DNA of 64,000 nucleotides from Streptomyces sp. AV19 (GCF_015999245.1 NZ_JAEAMR010000022.1:399703-463702), one strand, 5' to 3'. Numbered from the stretch's first letter, positions 44,037 to 53,232 are shown. Numbers and translations are program-made. Notes: generated from the letters alone by a model not told the origin.

Positions 44037-45551
44037 CTACGCCTTCTCCGCCTCCGCCGACACCCGGCTGTGCCGCCGCCCGTAGACGAAGTAGACGAGG
44101 ACGCCCAGCACCATCCAGGCGGCGAACCTCAGCCACGTCTCGGCCGGCAGATTGAGCATCAGCCACAGCGACGCCAGCACCGACAGCAGCGGCACGTACG
44201 GTACGAACGGGGTGCGGAAGGCCCGCGGCAGGTCCGGCCGGGCGCGGCGCAGCAGGACGACGCCCAGCGCGACGACGACGAACGCGAACAGCGTCCCGAT
44301 GTTGACCAGTTCGGCCAGCACGTCGATGGAGGTGAAGCCCGCGACGACGGCGACGACGACCCCCAGCAGCACGGTGGAGCGGTAGGGCGTGCCGAAGCGG
44401 GGGTGGACGGTGGAGAAGACCCGCGGCAGCAGGCCGTCGCGGCTCATGGCGAAGAACACCCGGCTCTGTCCGAGCAGCAGGATCATGCACACGGAGGTCA
44501 GGCCGACCGCCGCGCCGAAGCTGATGAGCCCGGCCCAGAAGGGGTGGCCCCGGTCCTTGAAGGCGTCCGCGAGGGGCGCGTCCACGGACAGCTTGCTGTA
44601 CTTCTGCATGCCGGTGACGACGACGGACACGGCCACGTACAGCGCGGTGCAGATGGCGAGCGAGCCGAGGATGCCGCGCGGCACGTCGCGCTGGGGGTTG
44701 TGGGTCTCCTCCGCGGCGGTGGCGACGATGTCGAAGCCGATGAACGCGAAGAAGACGACGGCGGCGGCCGAGAAGATGCCCATGACGCCGAAGTGGGAGG
44801 GCGTGAAGCCGAACATCAGCTGGACCAGCGGCGCGGCCAGCCCGCTGCCGCCCTTACTGCCCTGCGCGGGCGGGATGAACGGCTCGTAGTTGGCGCCGCT
44901 GATGAGGAAGGCACCGGCGATGATCACGATGAGCACGACGGTGACCTTCACCCCGACGACGACCGAGGTCACCCGGGAGGACAGCTTCATGCCGGCGACC
45001 AGGATCACGGTCAGCGCCAGGACCAGGACGCAGGCCAGGATGTCGAAGCCGAAGTGGCCGCCGTGCGGCCCGGAGAGGGCCTGCGGCAGGTGCCAGCCGG
45101 CGGTGTCCAGCAACGAGCGGATGTAGCCGGACCAGCCGACGGCGACGACGGCGCAGCCCAGGGCGAGTTCGAGGATCAGGTCCCAGCCGATGATCCAGGC
45201 GGGCAGTTCGCCGAGCGAGGCGTACGAGAAGGTGTACGCGGACCCGGCCACCGGCACCGTCGAGGCGAACTCCGCGTAGCACAGCGCCGCGAGCCCGCAC
45301 ACGATGCCGGCCAGGACGAACGCGAGGGCCACCGAGGGGCCGGCGCTCTCCTTGGCGACCTTCCCGGTGAGGACGAAGATGCCGGTGCCGATGACGACGC
45401 CGACGCCGAAGACGGTCAGGTCGAGGGCGGAGAGCGACTTCTTGAGGACGTGCTCCGGCTCTTCGGTGTCCCGGATGGACTGCTCCACCGTCTTCGTCCG
45501 GAACATACCGCTCCTGCCGCGGTCGTTCCGGGTCGGTTGCTCCGTGCTCAT
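44037..45551 (-). CDS. APC-family amino acid permease (cationic amino acid transporter-like)
   Basis: 504 aa with about 12-14 membrane segments. The N-terminal FGVGVVIGTGIFVLTGKVA and the FFAFIGFDIVATAAEE motif in the middle are typical of the CAT/YfnA branch of the APC superfamily, which moves amino acids with protons. The basic C-terminal tail is cytosolic. It lies downstream of dxs on the same strand, separated by a hairpin. Confidence 0.9.
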   Translation of the reverse strand: MSTEQPTRNDRGRSGMFRTKTVEQSIRDTEEPEHVLKKSLSALDLTVFGVGVVIGTGIFVLTGKVAKESAGPSVALAFVLAGIVCGLAALCYAEFASTVPVAGSAYTFSYASLGELPAWIIGWDLILELALGCAVVAVGWSGYIRSLLDTAGWHLPQALSGPHGGHFGFDILACVLVLALTVILVAGMKLSSRVTSVVVGVKVTVVLIVIIAGAFLISGANYEPFIPPAQGSKGGSGLAAPLVQLMFGFTPSHFGVMGIFSAAAVVFFAFIGFDIVATAAEETHNPQRDVPRGILGSLAICTALYVAVSVVVTGMQKYSKLSVDAPLADAFKDRGHPFWAGLISFGAAVGLTSVCMILLLGQSRVFFAMSRDGLLPRVFSTVHPRFGTPYRSTVLLGVVVAVVAGFTSIDVLAELVNIGTLFAFVVVALGVVLLRRARPDLPRAFRTPFVPYVPLLSVLASLWLMLNLPAETWLRFAAWMVLGVLVYFVYGRRHSRVSAEAEKA

Positions 45552-45666
45552 CGGCCCACCTCCACCGGCTCGGCTTGCGAGTGTCCGCGATGATGCGGGC
45601 CCGGGCCGGGGAGCACAGCCTCCCTGCTGCGTGGTTCACCCGATGGAGGGCAGGCTCCGCTATGCG

Positions 45667-45713
45667 CGAGGGCCGGCCGGACCACCCGGAATGATGGTCC
45701 GACCGGCCCTTCG
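45667..45713 (-). terminator. Hairpin terminator downstream of dxs
   Basis: CGAGGGCCGGCCGGACCA (45667-45684) and TGGTCCGACCGGCCCTTCG (45695-45713) form a long stem with G-U pairs just after the dxs stop on the minus strand. A weaker inverted repeat (45610-45624 with 45645-45658) lies between it and the permease start. Confidence 0.75.
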
Positions 45714-45729
45714 CCGGGTCAAGTGCGGG

Positions 45730-47627
45730 TCAGTCGGCGACGGCCTCGGCGGGCTCGCCCTCCTCGGCGACCACGGCGCCCCCGTCCAGCCTGGCGACCA
45801 GCCCGGTCACCTGACGGGCGATGTCCGGGGCGGTCAGCCCGATCTCGGCCATGACCTCCTTGCGGGAGGCGTGGTCGAGGAAGCGCGGCGGGATGCCGAA
45901 GTCGCGCAGCGGCAGGTCCACGCCCGCGTCGCGCAGCGCCTGGGCGACGGCCGAACCGACGCCGCCCACACGGCCGTTGTCCTCGACGGTGACGACGACG
46001 CGGTGCCGCGCGGCGAGGCCGGGCAGGGCCTCGTCGACCGGCTTGACCCAGCGCGGGTCCACGACGGTGGAGGAGATGCCCTGTTTGTCGAGGAGGCCGG
46101 CGATCTCCAGGCACATGGGTGCCAGCGCGCCGACGGAGACGATGAGGACGTCGGGCATGGGGGTACCTCCCATGCCCTTAAGGCTATGGGGGACGGTGCC
46201 CTCGGCGGGGCGGCGCAGGACGTCCATGCCGCCGACCCGGCCCACGGCCTCGACGGCCGGGCCGACCGTGCCCTTGGAGTAGCGCACGACGGTCGGCGCG
46301 TCCGCGACCTCGACGGCCTCGCGGAGCTGGGCGCGCACCTGGTCGGCGTCGCGCGGGGCGGCGATCCGCAGGCCGGGGACGACCTGGAGGATCGACATGT
46401 CCCACATGCCGTTGTGGCCACGTCCATCAGGACCTGGTCGAAGGCCCGGTTGAGGAAGGTCGCGTAGACGGCGAAGACCGGGTGCAGGCCGCCGGTCGCC
46501 AGGCCGGCCGCGGAGGTGGCGGCGTGCTGCTCGGCGATGCCCACGTCGTAGACGCGGTCGGGGAACTCCTCGGCGAACTTGCCGAGGCCCACCGGCTGCA
46601 TCATGGCCGCGGTGATGGCCACGACGTCCTCGCGCTCGCGGCCGAGCTTCACCATCTCGTCGCCGAAGACGGAGGTCCAGCTGGCGCCGGAGGCGGCGAC
46701 GGGCAGGCCGGTGTCGGGGTGGATGACGCCGATGCCGTGGAAGCGGTCGCCCTCGTGCTGCTCGGCCGGCTTGTAGCCGCGGCCCTTCTCGGTCAGGCAG
46801 TGGACGATCACCGGGCCGCCGAAGCGCTTGGCGCGCTGGAGCGCGGACTCCAGGGCCTCGATGTCGTGGCCGTCGATCGGGCCGACGTACTTCAGGCCCA
46901 GGTCCTCGAACATGCCCTGCGGGGCGATGAAGTCCTTGAGGCCCTTCTTGGCGCCGTGCAGCGTCTCGTAGAGCGGCCTGCCGACGACCGGGGTGCGCTC
47001 CAGCAGGTCCTTGCCGCGGGCCAGGAAGCGCTCGTAGCCGTCGGTGGTGCGCAGGGTGGCCAGGTGGTTGGCGAGGCCGCCGATGGTGGGCGCGTAGGAG
47101 CGCTCGTTGTCGTTGACGACGATGACGAGCGGGCGGTCCTTGGCGACGGCGATGTTGTTGAGCGCCTCCCAGGCCATGCCGCCGGTGAGGGCGCCGTCGC
47201 CGATGACGGCGACGACGTGGTCCTGCTTCCCCAGGACCTGGTTGGCCTTGGCCAGGCCGTCGGCCCAGCCGAGGACGGTGGAGGCGTGACTGTTCTCGAT
47301 GACGTCGTGCTCGGACTCGGCGCGCGACGGGTAGCCCGACAGGCCGTCCTTGGCGCGCAGCCTCGAGAAGTCCTGGCGGCCGGTGAGCAGCTTGTGGACG
47401 TACGACTGGTGCCCGGTGTCGAAGAGGACCCGGTCCTTGGGCGAGTCGAAGACACGGTGCAGGGCGATGGTGAGCTCGACGACACCGAGGTTGGGTCCCA
47501 GGTGTCCGCCGGTCTTGGCGACTGCGTCGACGAGGAAGGTGCGGATCTCCGCGGCGAGCCGCCCGAGCTGCTCGGGGCTCAGCCGGTCCAGATCGCGCGG
47601 TCCCCTGATGCGGGTCAGCAGGGCCAC
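45730..47627 (-). pseudogene. dxs: 1-Deoxy-D-xylulose-5-phosphate synthase gene with an out-of-frame deletion
   Basis: Dxs makes DXP from pyruvate and glyceraldehyde 3-phosphate, the entry step of the MEP isoprenoid pathway. The GTG at 47627 (AAAGGAGG upstream) opens a frame with intact thiamine-diphosphate motifs (GHLGPNLGVVELT, VIGDGALTGGMAWEALNN). After AFDQVLMDVA, near 46416, the family's segment of about 22 residues with the conserved RAG and GTDGAS is missing and the frame shifts. The sequence resumes as HNGMWDMSILQVVPGLRIAAPRD in another frame to 45730. The implied loss is about 67 bp. As read, no full enzyme is made; assembly error is possible. Confidence 0.85.
46156..46192. repeat. 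Palindromic insertion within dxs
   Basis: CCCATGCCCTTAAGGCTATGGG, read in two overlapping halves, is an imperfect palindrome around CTTAAG, flanked by GGGGGTACCTC. It adds about 11 codons (read HSLKGMGGTP) in frame where Dxs relatives have a short loop before DVLIVSVGA. It looks like a small inserted repeat element. Confidence 0.6.
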
Positions 47628-47644
47628 CCGTGCCTCCTTTAGCT

Positions 47645-47686
47645 GTCGGGCTTTGCCGGTCGGGCGTTGCCGTTCGGGCATTGCCG
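47645..47686. repeat. Three tandem 14-bp repeats in the dxs leader
   Basis: GTCGGGCTTTGCCG, GTCGGGCGTTGCCG and TTCGGGCATTGCCG follow one another directly, with a partial fourth (GTCGAG). They lie just upstream of the AAAGGAGG ribosome site of dxs, between it and the AT-rich GATTAAACTC that may be part of the promoter. Confidence 0.8.
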
Positions 47687-47779
47687 GTCGAGTTTAATCT
47701 TCCGCCCGTGGTGGCGGTGAACGGGTGATGCGACGTATGTCACCTGAACGGCGCCGTGGGCCGGGGTGGGGGTGGGAGG

Positions 47780-48165
47780 GCTGTGCCCCGGTCCCGCCCT
47801 TTCGCCGTTTCTCCCGGGCTCCGCCCGGGGGCGGGCGCGGCTGCGCCGCGCGGGGGAGCGGGGGCTGCGCCCCGGGCTCGCAACGCGGCTTCGCCGCGTT
47901 GACCGGGGGCTACGCCCCCTGGACCCCTGAAGCGCCCTTCGGGCGCTGTCCTCAAACTCCCCCAGAGGGGTGCCCCCAGACGGGCTGAATCAGCCCGTCC
48001 GGCGTTTGAGGACGAGCGGCGAAGCCGCGACAACGGGGTCCGGGGCGCAGCCCCGGAAGGGGCGCAGGGGGCGAAAGCCCCCGCTCCCCGCGCGGCGCAG
48101 CCGCGCCCGCCCCTGGGCGGAGCCCCGGAAGAAACGGTGAAAGGGCGGGGCGGGGAGAACGAACC
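47780..48165. repeat. Gene-free repeat cluster between dxs and xylH
   Basis: About 390 bp without a credible gene. It holds two motif B copies (near 47795, inverted, and 48131-48155), a motif A copy at 47991-48013 with a split inverted copy before it (from 47948), and many GGGGGCTGCGCCCC-like small palindromes. The last motif B copy lies immediately after the xylH stop and likely helps to end that operon. Confidence 0.85.
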
Positions 48166-48166
48166 C

Positions 48167-49432
48167 CTACGCCCGCCCCGCCGTGCGCTGCGTGCGGCGC
48201 GACACCGAGTCGATCACGACCGCCGCCAGCAGCACAGCGCCCGTGATCATGTACTGGACGGCGGAGGCGATGCCCAGCAGGGCCATGCCCGACGCGATCG
48301 ACTGGATCACCAGCACGCCCAGCAGCGCGGACCACGTCTTGCCCCGGCCCCCGAACAGGCTCGTGCCGCCGATGACCGCCGCCGCGATCGCGTTCATCAG
48401 CAGGCTGCCCGCCCCCGACGACTGGTTCGCCGCGTTGATCTGCGAGGCCAGGAACATCCCGCCCAGCGCCGCCGTCGTCCCGGAGAGGGCGAAGACGGAG
48501 ATCCGTACCGCCGCGACGTCGATGCCCGCGCGCCGGGCCGCCTCGACGCTGCCGCCCAGGGCGAAGACCCTGCGGCCGTAGCCGGTGCGGCGCAGCACCA
48601 GGTCCAGGGCGACCACGACGCCCAGGAAGATCACCACGGCCAGCGGGAGGCCCTTGTACTGGTTGAAGAGCCAGGCCGCGGCGTAGGCGGGCACCGCGAG
48701 GACCGCCGTCCGCAGGAGCGTTTCGGTGAGCGGGCGGGCCGGCACCCCCGCGGCCGTCCGGCGGCGGCCGTCGCGCCAGGAGACGAGGAAGTAGCCGGCG
48801 ACGGTCGCGGTCGCCAGCCCGTTCGCCCAGGCGATGTCCTCGAAGTAGTGGTTGGTCAGGGCGGCGACCAGCCCGGAGTCGTCCAGGTTGATGGTGCCGT
48901 TGGAGCCCAGCACCTGGAGCATCAGGCCGTTCCAGCCGAGCAGCCCGGCGAGCGTGACGACGAACGCGGGCACGCCGACGCGGGCGAAGAAGAAGCCGTG
49001 GAGCACTCCGGCGAGGGTGCCCGTGAGCAGCGCCAGGAGCAGCGCCAGCCACTCCGGCATGCCCCGGTTCACGTTGAGCACGGCGAAGACCGCGGCCGCC
49101 AGTCCGCTGACCGAGCCGACGGAGAGGTCGATCTCCCCGAGGATCAGCACGAAGACGATGCCGACGGCGATGAGCCCGGTGCCCGCGGCGGTGACGAAGA
49201 GGTTGGAGAGGTTCTCCGGGCCGAGGAAGGCCGTGTCCTGGAGCTGGAAGACCAGGCAGATGACGACCAGGCCGACGACGACGGGCAGCGAGCCCAGCTC
49301 GCCGCTGCGCAGCCTGCGGGTGAACTCGCTCCAGTAGCCGGTGAAGCCCTCCTCGCGGACGAGGAGCCGGGGGTCGGCCGGGGGGACGGCGGCCGGTTCG
49401 TCGGGGGCGGTCTTCGGCAGGTCTGTGGTCAC
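48167..49432 (-). CDS. xylH: Xylose-type ABC transporter permease XylH
   Basis: 421 aa from the GTG at 49432, overlapping xylG by 4 nt. About ten membrane segments and the RbsC/XylH family motifs GIVFVLILGEIDLSVGSV near residue 92 and GGTSLFGGRGKTWSALLGVL near 367 are clear. It forms the channel of the sugar importer with XylF and XylG. Substrate is inferred from order next to a Rok7B7-type regulator. Confidence 0.9.
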   Translation of the reverse strand: MTTDLPKTAPDEPAAVPPADPRLLVREEGFTGYWSEFTRRLRSGELGSLPVVVGLVVICLVFQLQDTAFLGPENLSNLFVTAAGTGLIAVGIVFVLILGEIDLSVGSVSGLAAAVFAVLNVNRGMPEWLALLLALLTGTLAGVLHGFFFARVGVPAFVVTLAGLLGWNGLMLQVLGSNGTINLDDSGLVAALTNHYFEDIAWANGLATATVAGYFLVSWRDGRRRTAAGVPARPLTETLLRTAVLAVPAYAAAWLFNQYKGLPLAVVIFLGVVVALDLVLRRTGYGRRVFALGGSVEAARRAGIDVAAVRISVFALSGTTAALGGMFLASQINAANQSSGAGSLLMNAIAAAVIGGTSLFGGRGKTWSALLGVLVIQSIASGMALLGIASAVQYMITGAVLLAAVVIDSVSRRTQRTAGRA

Positions 49433-50208
49433 GTCCGGTCCTCCGCGGTGCGTGCCTTGCGGCGGGTGACAGCGTTGTCGGTGGCTCCGGTGATGGCGGA
49501 GACGATCTCTTCCTGGGTGGTGGCGCGCACCTCGAAGACGCCGTTGTTGCGGCCGAGGCGCAGGACGGCGACCCGGTCGGCGACGGCCTTCACGTCGGCC
49601 ATGTTGTGGCTGATGAGGATCACTCCGAGGCCGCGTTCGCGCAGGCGCTCCACGAGGTCGAGGACCTGCGCGGTCTGCTCGACGCCGAGCGCCGCGGTGG
49701 GTTCGTCGAGGATGACGACCTTGGGCTCGCCGAGCAGCGAGCGGGCGATGGCGACGGTCTGCCGCTGGCCGCCGGAGAGCGAGGCGACCGGGATCCGGAC
49801 GCTGGGGATCCGGATGGAGAGGGTGGCGAGCAGCTCGCGGGCGCGCCGCTCCATCTCGACCTCGTCGAGCACCCCGGCGCGGGCGATCTCGCGGCCGAGG
49901 AAGAGGTTGCCGACGACGTCGAGGTTGTCGCAGAGCGCGAGGTCCTGGTAGACGGTCGCGATGCCGAGCTCCTGGGCGGTGTGCGGGCGGTCGATGGTGA
50001 CGCGGCGGCCCTCCCATTCGATGGCGCCGTCGTCCGCCGGGCCGACGCCCGCGATGGTCTTGACGAGGGTGGACTTGCCGGCGCCGTTGTCGCCGACCAG
50101 GGCGACCACCTCGCCGGAACGGATCTCCAGGTCGACGTCGGCGAGCGCCTGCACGGCACCGAACCGCTTGGAGATCCCGCGCAACGCCAGTACGGGCGCA
50201 GCGGACAT
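49429..50208 (-). CDS. xylG: Xylose-type ABC transporter ATPase XylG (single domain)
   Basis: 259 aa. The ATG at 50208 is preferred because AAGGAG lies 9 nt upstream; a TTG at 50217 is too close to it. Walker A GDNGAGKSTLVKTIAG, signature SLSGGQRQTVAIARSL and Walker B VVILDEPTAALG are perfect. RbsA/XylG of enterobacteria have two ATPase halves; this protein has one, as usual in Streptomyces xylG. Confidence 0.92.
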   Translation of the reverse strand: MSAAPVLALRGISKRFGAVQALADVDLEIRSGEVVALVGDNGAGKSTLVKTIAGVGPADDGAIEWEGRRVTIDRPHTAQELGIATVYQDLALCDNLDVVGNLFLGREIARAGVLDEVEMERRARELLATLSIRIPSVRIPVASLSGGQRQTVAIARSLLGEPKVVILDEPTAALGVEQTAQVLDLVERLRERGLGVILISHNMADVKAVADRVAVLRLGRNNGVFEVRATTQEEIVSAITGATDNAVTRRKARTAEDRT

Positions 50209-50233
50209 GTGGATCAACTCCTTCGCCGTGCGC

Positions 50234-51340
50234 CTACTTGAGGCCGGCCTTGTCGCACTCCGTCTTGTACCTGGCGGTGCAGATCTCGTCGAGGGTGAAG
50301 AAGCCCGGTTTGCCGACGTACTTGGCGATGTCGGCCTTGGTCAGGGCGAGGGGGTCGACGATGATCGCGGGGATCTTCTTCTCGGTGCCGCTGTCCACCG
50401 TGCTCTTGGCAACGTTGTCGAGCTTCTTGCCCCGGGCGAGGTGCACCGCCAGCGTGGCCGCCGCGTCCGCCTCCGGCCGGTACGGCTTGTAGACGCTCAT
50501 GAACTGCTCGCCCGCGAGGATCCGCTGGACGGCGGAGAGTTCGGCGTCCTGGCCGGTGACGGGCGGCAGCGGGTCGAAGCCGGCGCTCTTGAGGGCAGTG
50601 ATGATGCCGCCCGCCATGCCGTCGTTGGCGGAGTAGACGCCGACGATCCGGTCCTTGCCCAGCGAGGAGACGGCGCCCTTCATGTTCTCGTTGGCGTTCT
50701 CCGGCTTCCACTCCTTGGTGTCGTACTCCTTGCCGATCTTCACCTTGCCGTCGAGGACGGAGTGGGCGCCGTCCTTGTACATCTTGGCGTTGGGGTCGGT
50801 GACCGAGCCGTTCATCATGACGATCTCGCCCTTGGACGCCTTGTCGCCGAGCTCCTTGAGCAGGGACTCGCCCTGGATCCTGCCGACCCGCTCGTTGTCC
50901 ACCGAGGTGTAGGCCTTCACCGGCCCTTCGGCCAGGCGGTCGTAGGCGACGACGGGAATGCCCTTGTCGTCGGCCTTCTTGACCGAGCTCGCTATCGACT
51001 TGGCGTCCACGGCGTCGACGATCAGCACGTCGACCTTCTTCGTGATCATGGTGTCGACCTGCTGCTGCTGGAGCGAGGCGTCCTGCTTGGCGTTCTCGTA
51101 GAGGACGGTGGCACCGGTGCCCGCCAGTTCCTTGATCTTCTTCTCGATCAGCGGCTTGTCGAAGCGCTCGTAGCGGGCGGTCTGGTTCTCGGGCAGCAGC
51201 AGGCCGACGGTCAGCGGGCCCTTGGTGTCCTTCTTGTGGTCACCGCCGCCGGCTTCCTTGGCCTTGCCGCAGGCGGCGAGGCCGACGGCCGTCGAGACGG
51301 CCGCCACGACCAGCGCGGCGCGGCGCAGATGCGTGTTCAC
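50234..51340 (-). CDS. xylF: Xylose-type sugar-binding lipoprotein XylF
   Basis: 368 aa from the GTG at 51340 (GGGAGG upstream). Signal peptide with lipobox LAAC at about residue 24, then a periplasmic-binding fold of the ribose/xylose class: GPLTVGLLLPENQTARYERFD, VDVLIVDAVDAKSIAS and VVAYDRLAEGPV. It delivers sugar to XylGH and is the first gene of the operon. An operator-like palindrome lies about 95 bp upstream. Confidence 0.92.
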   Translation of the reverse strand: MNTHLRRAALVVAAVSTAVGLAACGKAKEAGGGDHKKDTKGPLTVGLLLPENQTARYERFDKPLIEKKIKELAGTGATVLYENAKQDASLQQQQVDTMITKKVDVLIVDAVDAKSIASSVKKADDKGIPVVAYDRLAEGPVKAYTSVDNERVGRIQGESLLKELGDKASKGEIVMMNGSVTDPNAKMYKDGAHSVLDGKVKIGKEYDTKEWKPENANENMKGAVSSLGKDRIVGVYSANDGMAGGIITALKSAGFDPLPPVTGQDAELSAVQRILAGEQFMSVYKPYRPEADAAATLAVHLARGKKLDNVAKSTVDSGTEKKIPAIIVDPLALTKADIAKYVGKPGFFTLDEICTARYKTECDKAGLK

Positions 51341-51434
51341 GGTACCTCCCTGACATGGCCGCGCCGTTGCGGCCGAGGTGAGCGGCAGTCAACTCGGCCG
51401 GTCAAGGAGCGTCAAGAAGTAAACCCTTAACGAG

Positions 51435-51450
51435 ATGGCAACGATGCCAT
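51435..51450. promoter_or_regulatory. Palindromic operator candidate upstream of xylF
   Basis: ATGGCA-ACGA-TGCCAT is a perfect 6-bp-arm inverted repeat in the 160-bp gap between rok7B7 and xylF. On the xylF strand it is followed by GTTAAGGGTTTACTTCTTGACG and three TTGAC pentamers (about 51388-51415), an AT-rich promoter-like stretch. The adjacent ROK regulator is the obvious candidate to bind. Confidence 0.55.
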
Positions 51451-51500
51451 GCGTTACCTGCGTGAACTCAACTGATGTGCTCCGCGCGGGCGGACGGGCG

Positions 51501-52706
51501 TCAGACCGCCCCGGGCGTGTCCCCGGCGGCCGTTCCGTCGAGCAGGGTGGAGTCGCCCATCTCGCTGAGGACGAGCGCCAGGGCGCCGAGCACCTCGGCA
51601 CGGCCGCCCAGCGCCCCGGGCACGACCTCCAACTGCCGCGCGGCGCTGGGGATCGCGTACCGTCCGACGGACTCGCGGATCGGTGCGAGGACGAGCTCCC
51701 CCGCGTCCGCGAGGTCGCCGCCGAGCACGATGCGGCTGGGGTTGAGGAGGTTGCAGAGGCTGGCGACGCCGCTGCCGATGTGCCGACCGACGTCCGCGAT
51801 CACCCGTCGGCAGCCCGCGTCGCCGTCGCGGGCGAGCCGGACCATGCGCGGCGCGGTCAGGTCCGGGCCGTGCGCCGAGTGCAGCAGGGGCAGGACGTAG
51901 CGGTGGGCGGTGAAGGTCTCCAGGCAGCCGCGGTTGCCGCAGCGGCAGACGGGGCCCGACTCGTCCAGTGTGATGTGGCCGATCTCGCCGGCGGTGCCGC
52001 CCGGGCCCCGGTAGATCTGCCCGTTGATCACCAGCCCGGCGCCGACGCCGCTGGCGACCTTGATATACGCCAGATCGGCGGCGCCCCGGCCGGCGCCCCA
52101 GACCAGCTCGCCGAGCGCGCCGAGGTTGGCGTCGTTGTCGACGTGGACCGGTACGTCGAGGCGGGCGGCGAGCTCGTCGCGCGGGTTGGTGCCGGCCCAG
52201 CCCGGCAGGATCGCCGTCGAGCCGAGCACCCCCGACTCGACGTCGATCGGGCCGGGGACGCCCAGGCCCACGCCGACGATCTTGCGCGGGTCGATGCCCT
52301 CGCGGGCGATCAGCGACTTGACCAGGTGCTCGGCCCGCGCCAGGCCCTGGGCCGCGGAGGCGTCCACGTCGAGCGGCTCGGCCTCCTCGGCGAGGACGCG
52401 GTGGGCGAGGTTGCCGATGGCGACGCGCAGGTGCGTGTGGCCGAAGTCCACGCCGATCACGATTCCGGCGTCGCCGGACAGGGAGACGCTGCGGGCCCGG
52501 CGGCCGCCGGAGGAGGTGGGGGTCACCTCGACCGTGCCGGTGTCCTTCAGCTCCCGGACGATGTTGGAGACGGTGGCGGCGGAGAGGCCGGTGGCCCGGG
52601 CGATCTCCGCCTGGGTGAGGGCCCCCGCCCTGCGTACGGCGCGTACGACCCGCTCCAGGTTGGCCCGGTGCAGCGACGACTGCGACCCCGGAGTCTCCAC
52701 GCTCAT
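51501..52706 (-). CDS. rok7B7: ROK-family transcriptional regulator (Rok7B7 type)
   Basis: 401 aa. An N-terminal winged helix (LTQAEIARATGLSAATVSNIV near residues 30-50) is joined to a sugar-kinase-like ROK domain with GIVIGVDFGHTHLRVAIGN, VGVGLGVPGPID and the zinc motif CRCGNRGCLETF near 252. In S. coelicolor the regulator at this position, Rok7B7, affects xylose uptake, carbon catabolite control and antibiotic production. The placement between xylF and ngcG is the same here. AGGAG lies 4 nt before the ATG. Confidence 0.92.
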   Translation of the reverse strand: MSVETPGSQSSLHRANLERVVRAVRRAGALTQAEIARATGLSAATVSNIVRELKDTGTVEVTPTSSGGRRARSVSLSGDAGIVIGVDFGHTHLRVAIGNLAHRVLAEEAEPLDVDASAAQGLARAEHLVKSLIAREGIDPRKIVGVGLGVPGPIDVESGVLGSTAILPGWAGTNPRDELAARLDVPVHVDNDANLGALGELVWGAGRGAADLAYIKVASGVGAGLVINGQIYRGPGGTAGEIGHITLDESGPVCRCGNRGCLETFTAHRYVLPLLHSAHGPDLTAPRMVRLARDGDAGCRRVIADVGRHIGSGVASLCNLLNPSRIVLGGDLADAGELVLAPIRESVGRYAIPSAARQLEVVPGALGGRAEVLGALALVLSEMGDSTLLDGTAAGDTPGAV

Positions 52707-52765
52707 TCGCTCCTACTTCGTCGGCCCGGAATCCATACAACATATGAACTCTAAGCGCCATGGGG
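52707..52765 (-). promoter_or_regulatory. AT-rich promoter region of rok7B7
   Basis: On the minus strand the sequence TTAGAGTTCATATG followed by TTGTATGGATTCC stands out as AT-rich within about 30-60 bp of the start. CATATG and CATACAACATATG give weak symmetry that could be an autoregulatory site. The -35/-10 elements cannot be fixed. Confidence 0.4.
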
Positions 52766-52784
52766 GCGTGGGGGGAGGGGGAGT

Positions 52785-53185
52785 GCCCCGGTCCCGCCCT
52801 TTCACCGTTTCTCCCGGGGCTCCGCCCCCTCTGCCCGGCACCGCGCTCCGCGCGGTGGGGGGGGCGGGGCGTAGCCCCCCCGCCCGCTGCACCCCCGGAA
52901 CTGCGCTCCGCGCGGTTGTCCTCAAGCGCCGGACAGGCTGAAGAGTGTGCCCGCACCCGGAATCCCGGGCGTGGGCGCGCTGTTCAGCCCGTCCGGCGCT
53001 TGAGGACAGCGCCCGGAGGGTGCTTCGGGGGTGCAGGGGGCGCAGCCCCCGCCTGTCGCGGGGCTCGGCCCCGCCCCGCCACCACCGCGCGGAGCGCGAT
53101 GCCGGGTCGAGGGGGCGGAGCCCCGGGAGAAACGGTGAAAGGGCGGGGAGGGGCACCCAGCCCGTCCGGCGCTTGAGGACAACCG
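52785..53185. repeat. Gene-free repeat cluster between rok7B7 and ngcG
   Basis: Motif B copies face each other near 52795-52815 and 53128-53150. Motif A copies lie at 52918-52940 (inverted), 52985-53007 and 53158-53180. The opposed pair at 52918/52985 can form a long hairpin. Various GCGCTCCGCGCGG palindromes fill the rest. No gene is supported here. Confidence 0.85.
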
Positions 53186-53232
53186 CGCGGAGCGCGGTTG
53201 CCGCCCCCCGGGGGGGGCGAGCCCGGGACCGC

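Noticed and set aside
45610..45658. Possible riboswitch upstream of the amino acid permease
   Set aside because: The inverted repeat is short and imperfect, and I can match no known aptamer core by eye. A covariance search against riboswitch families would settle it.
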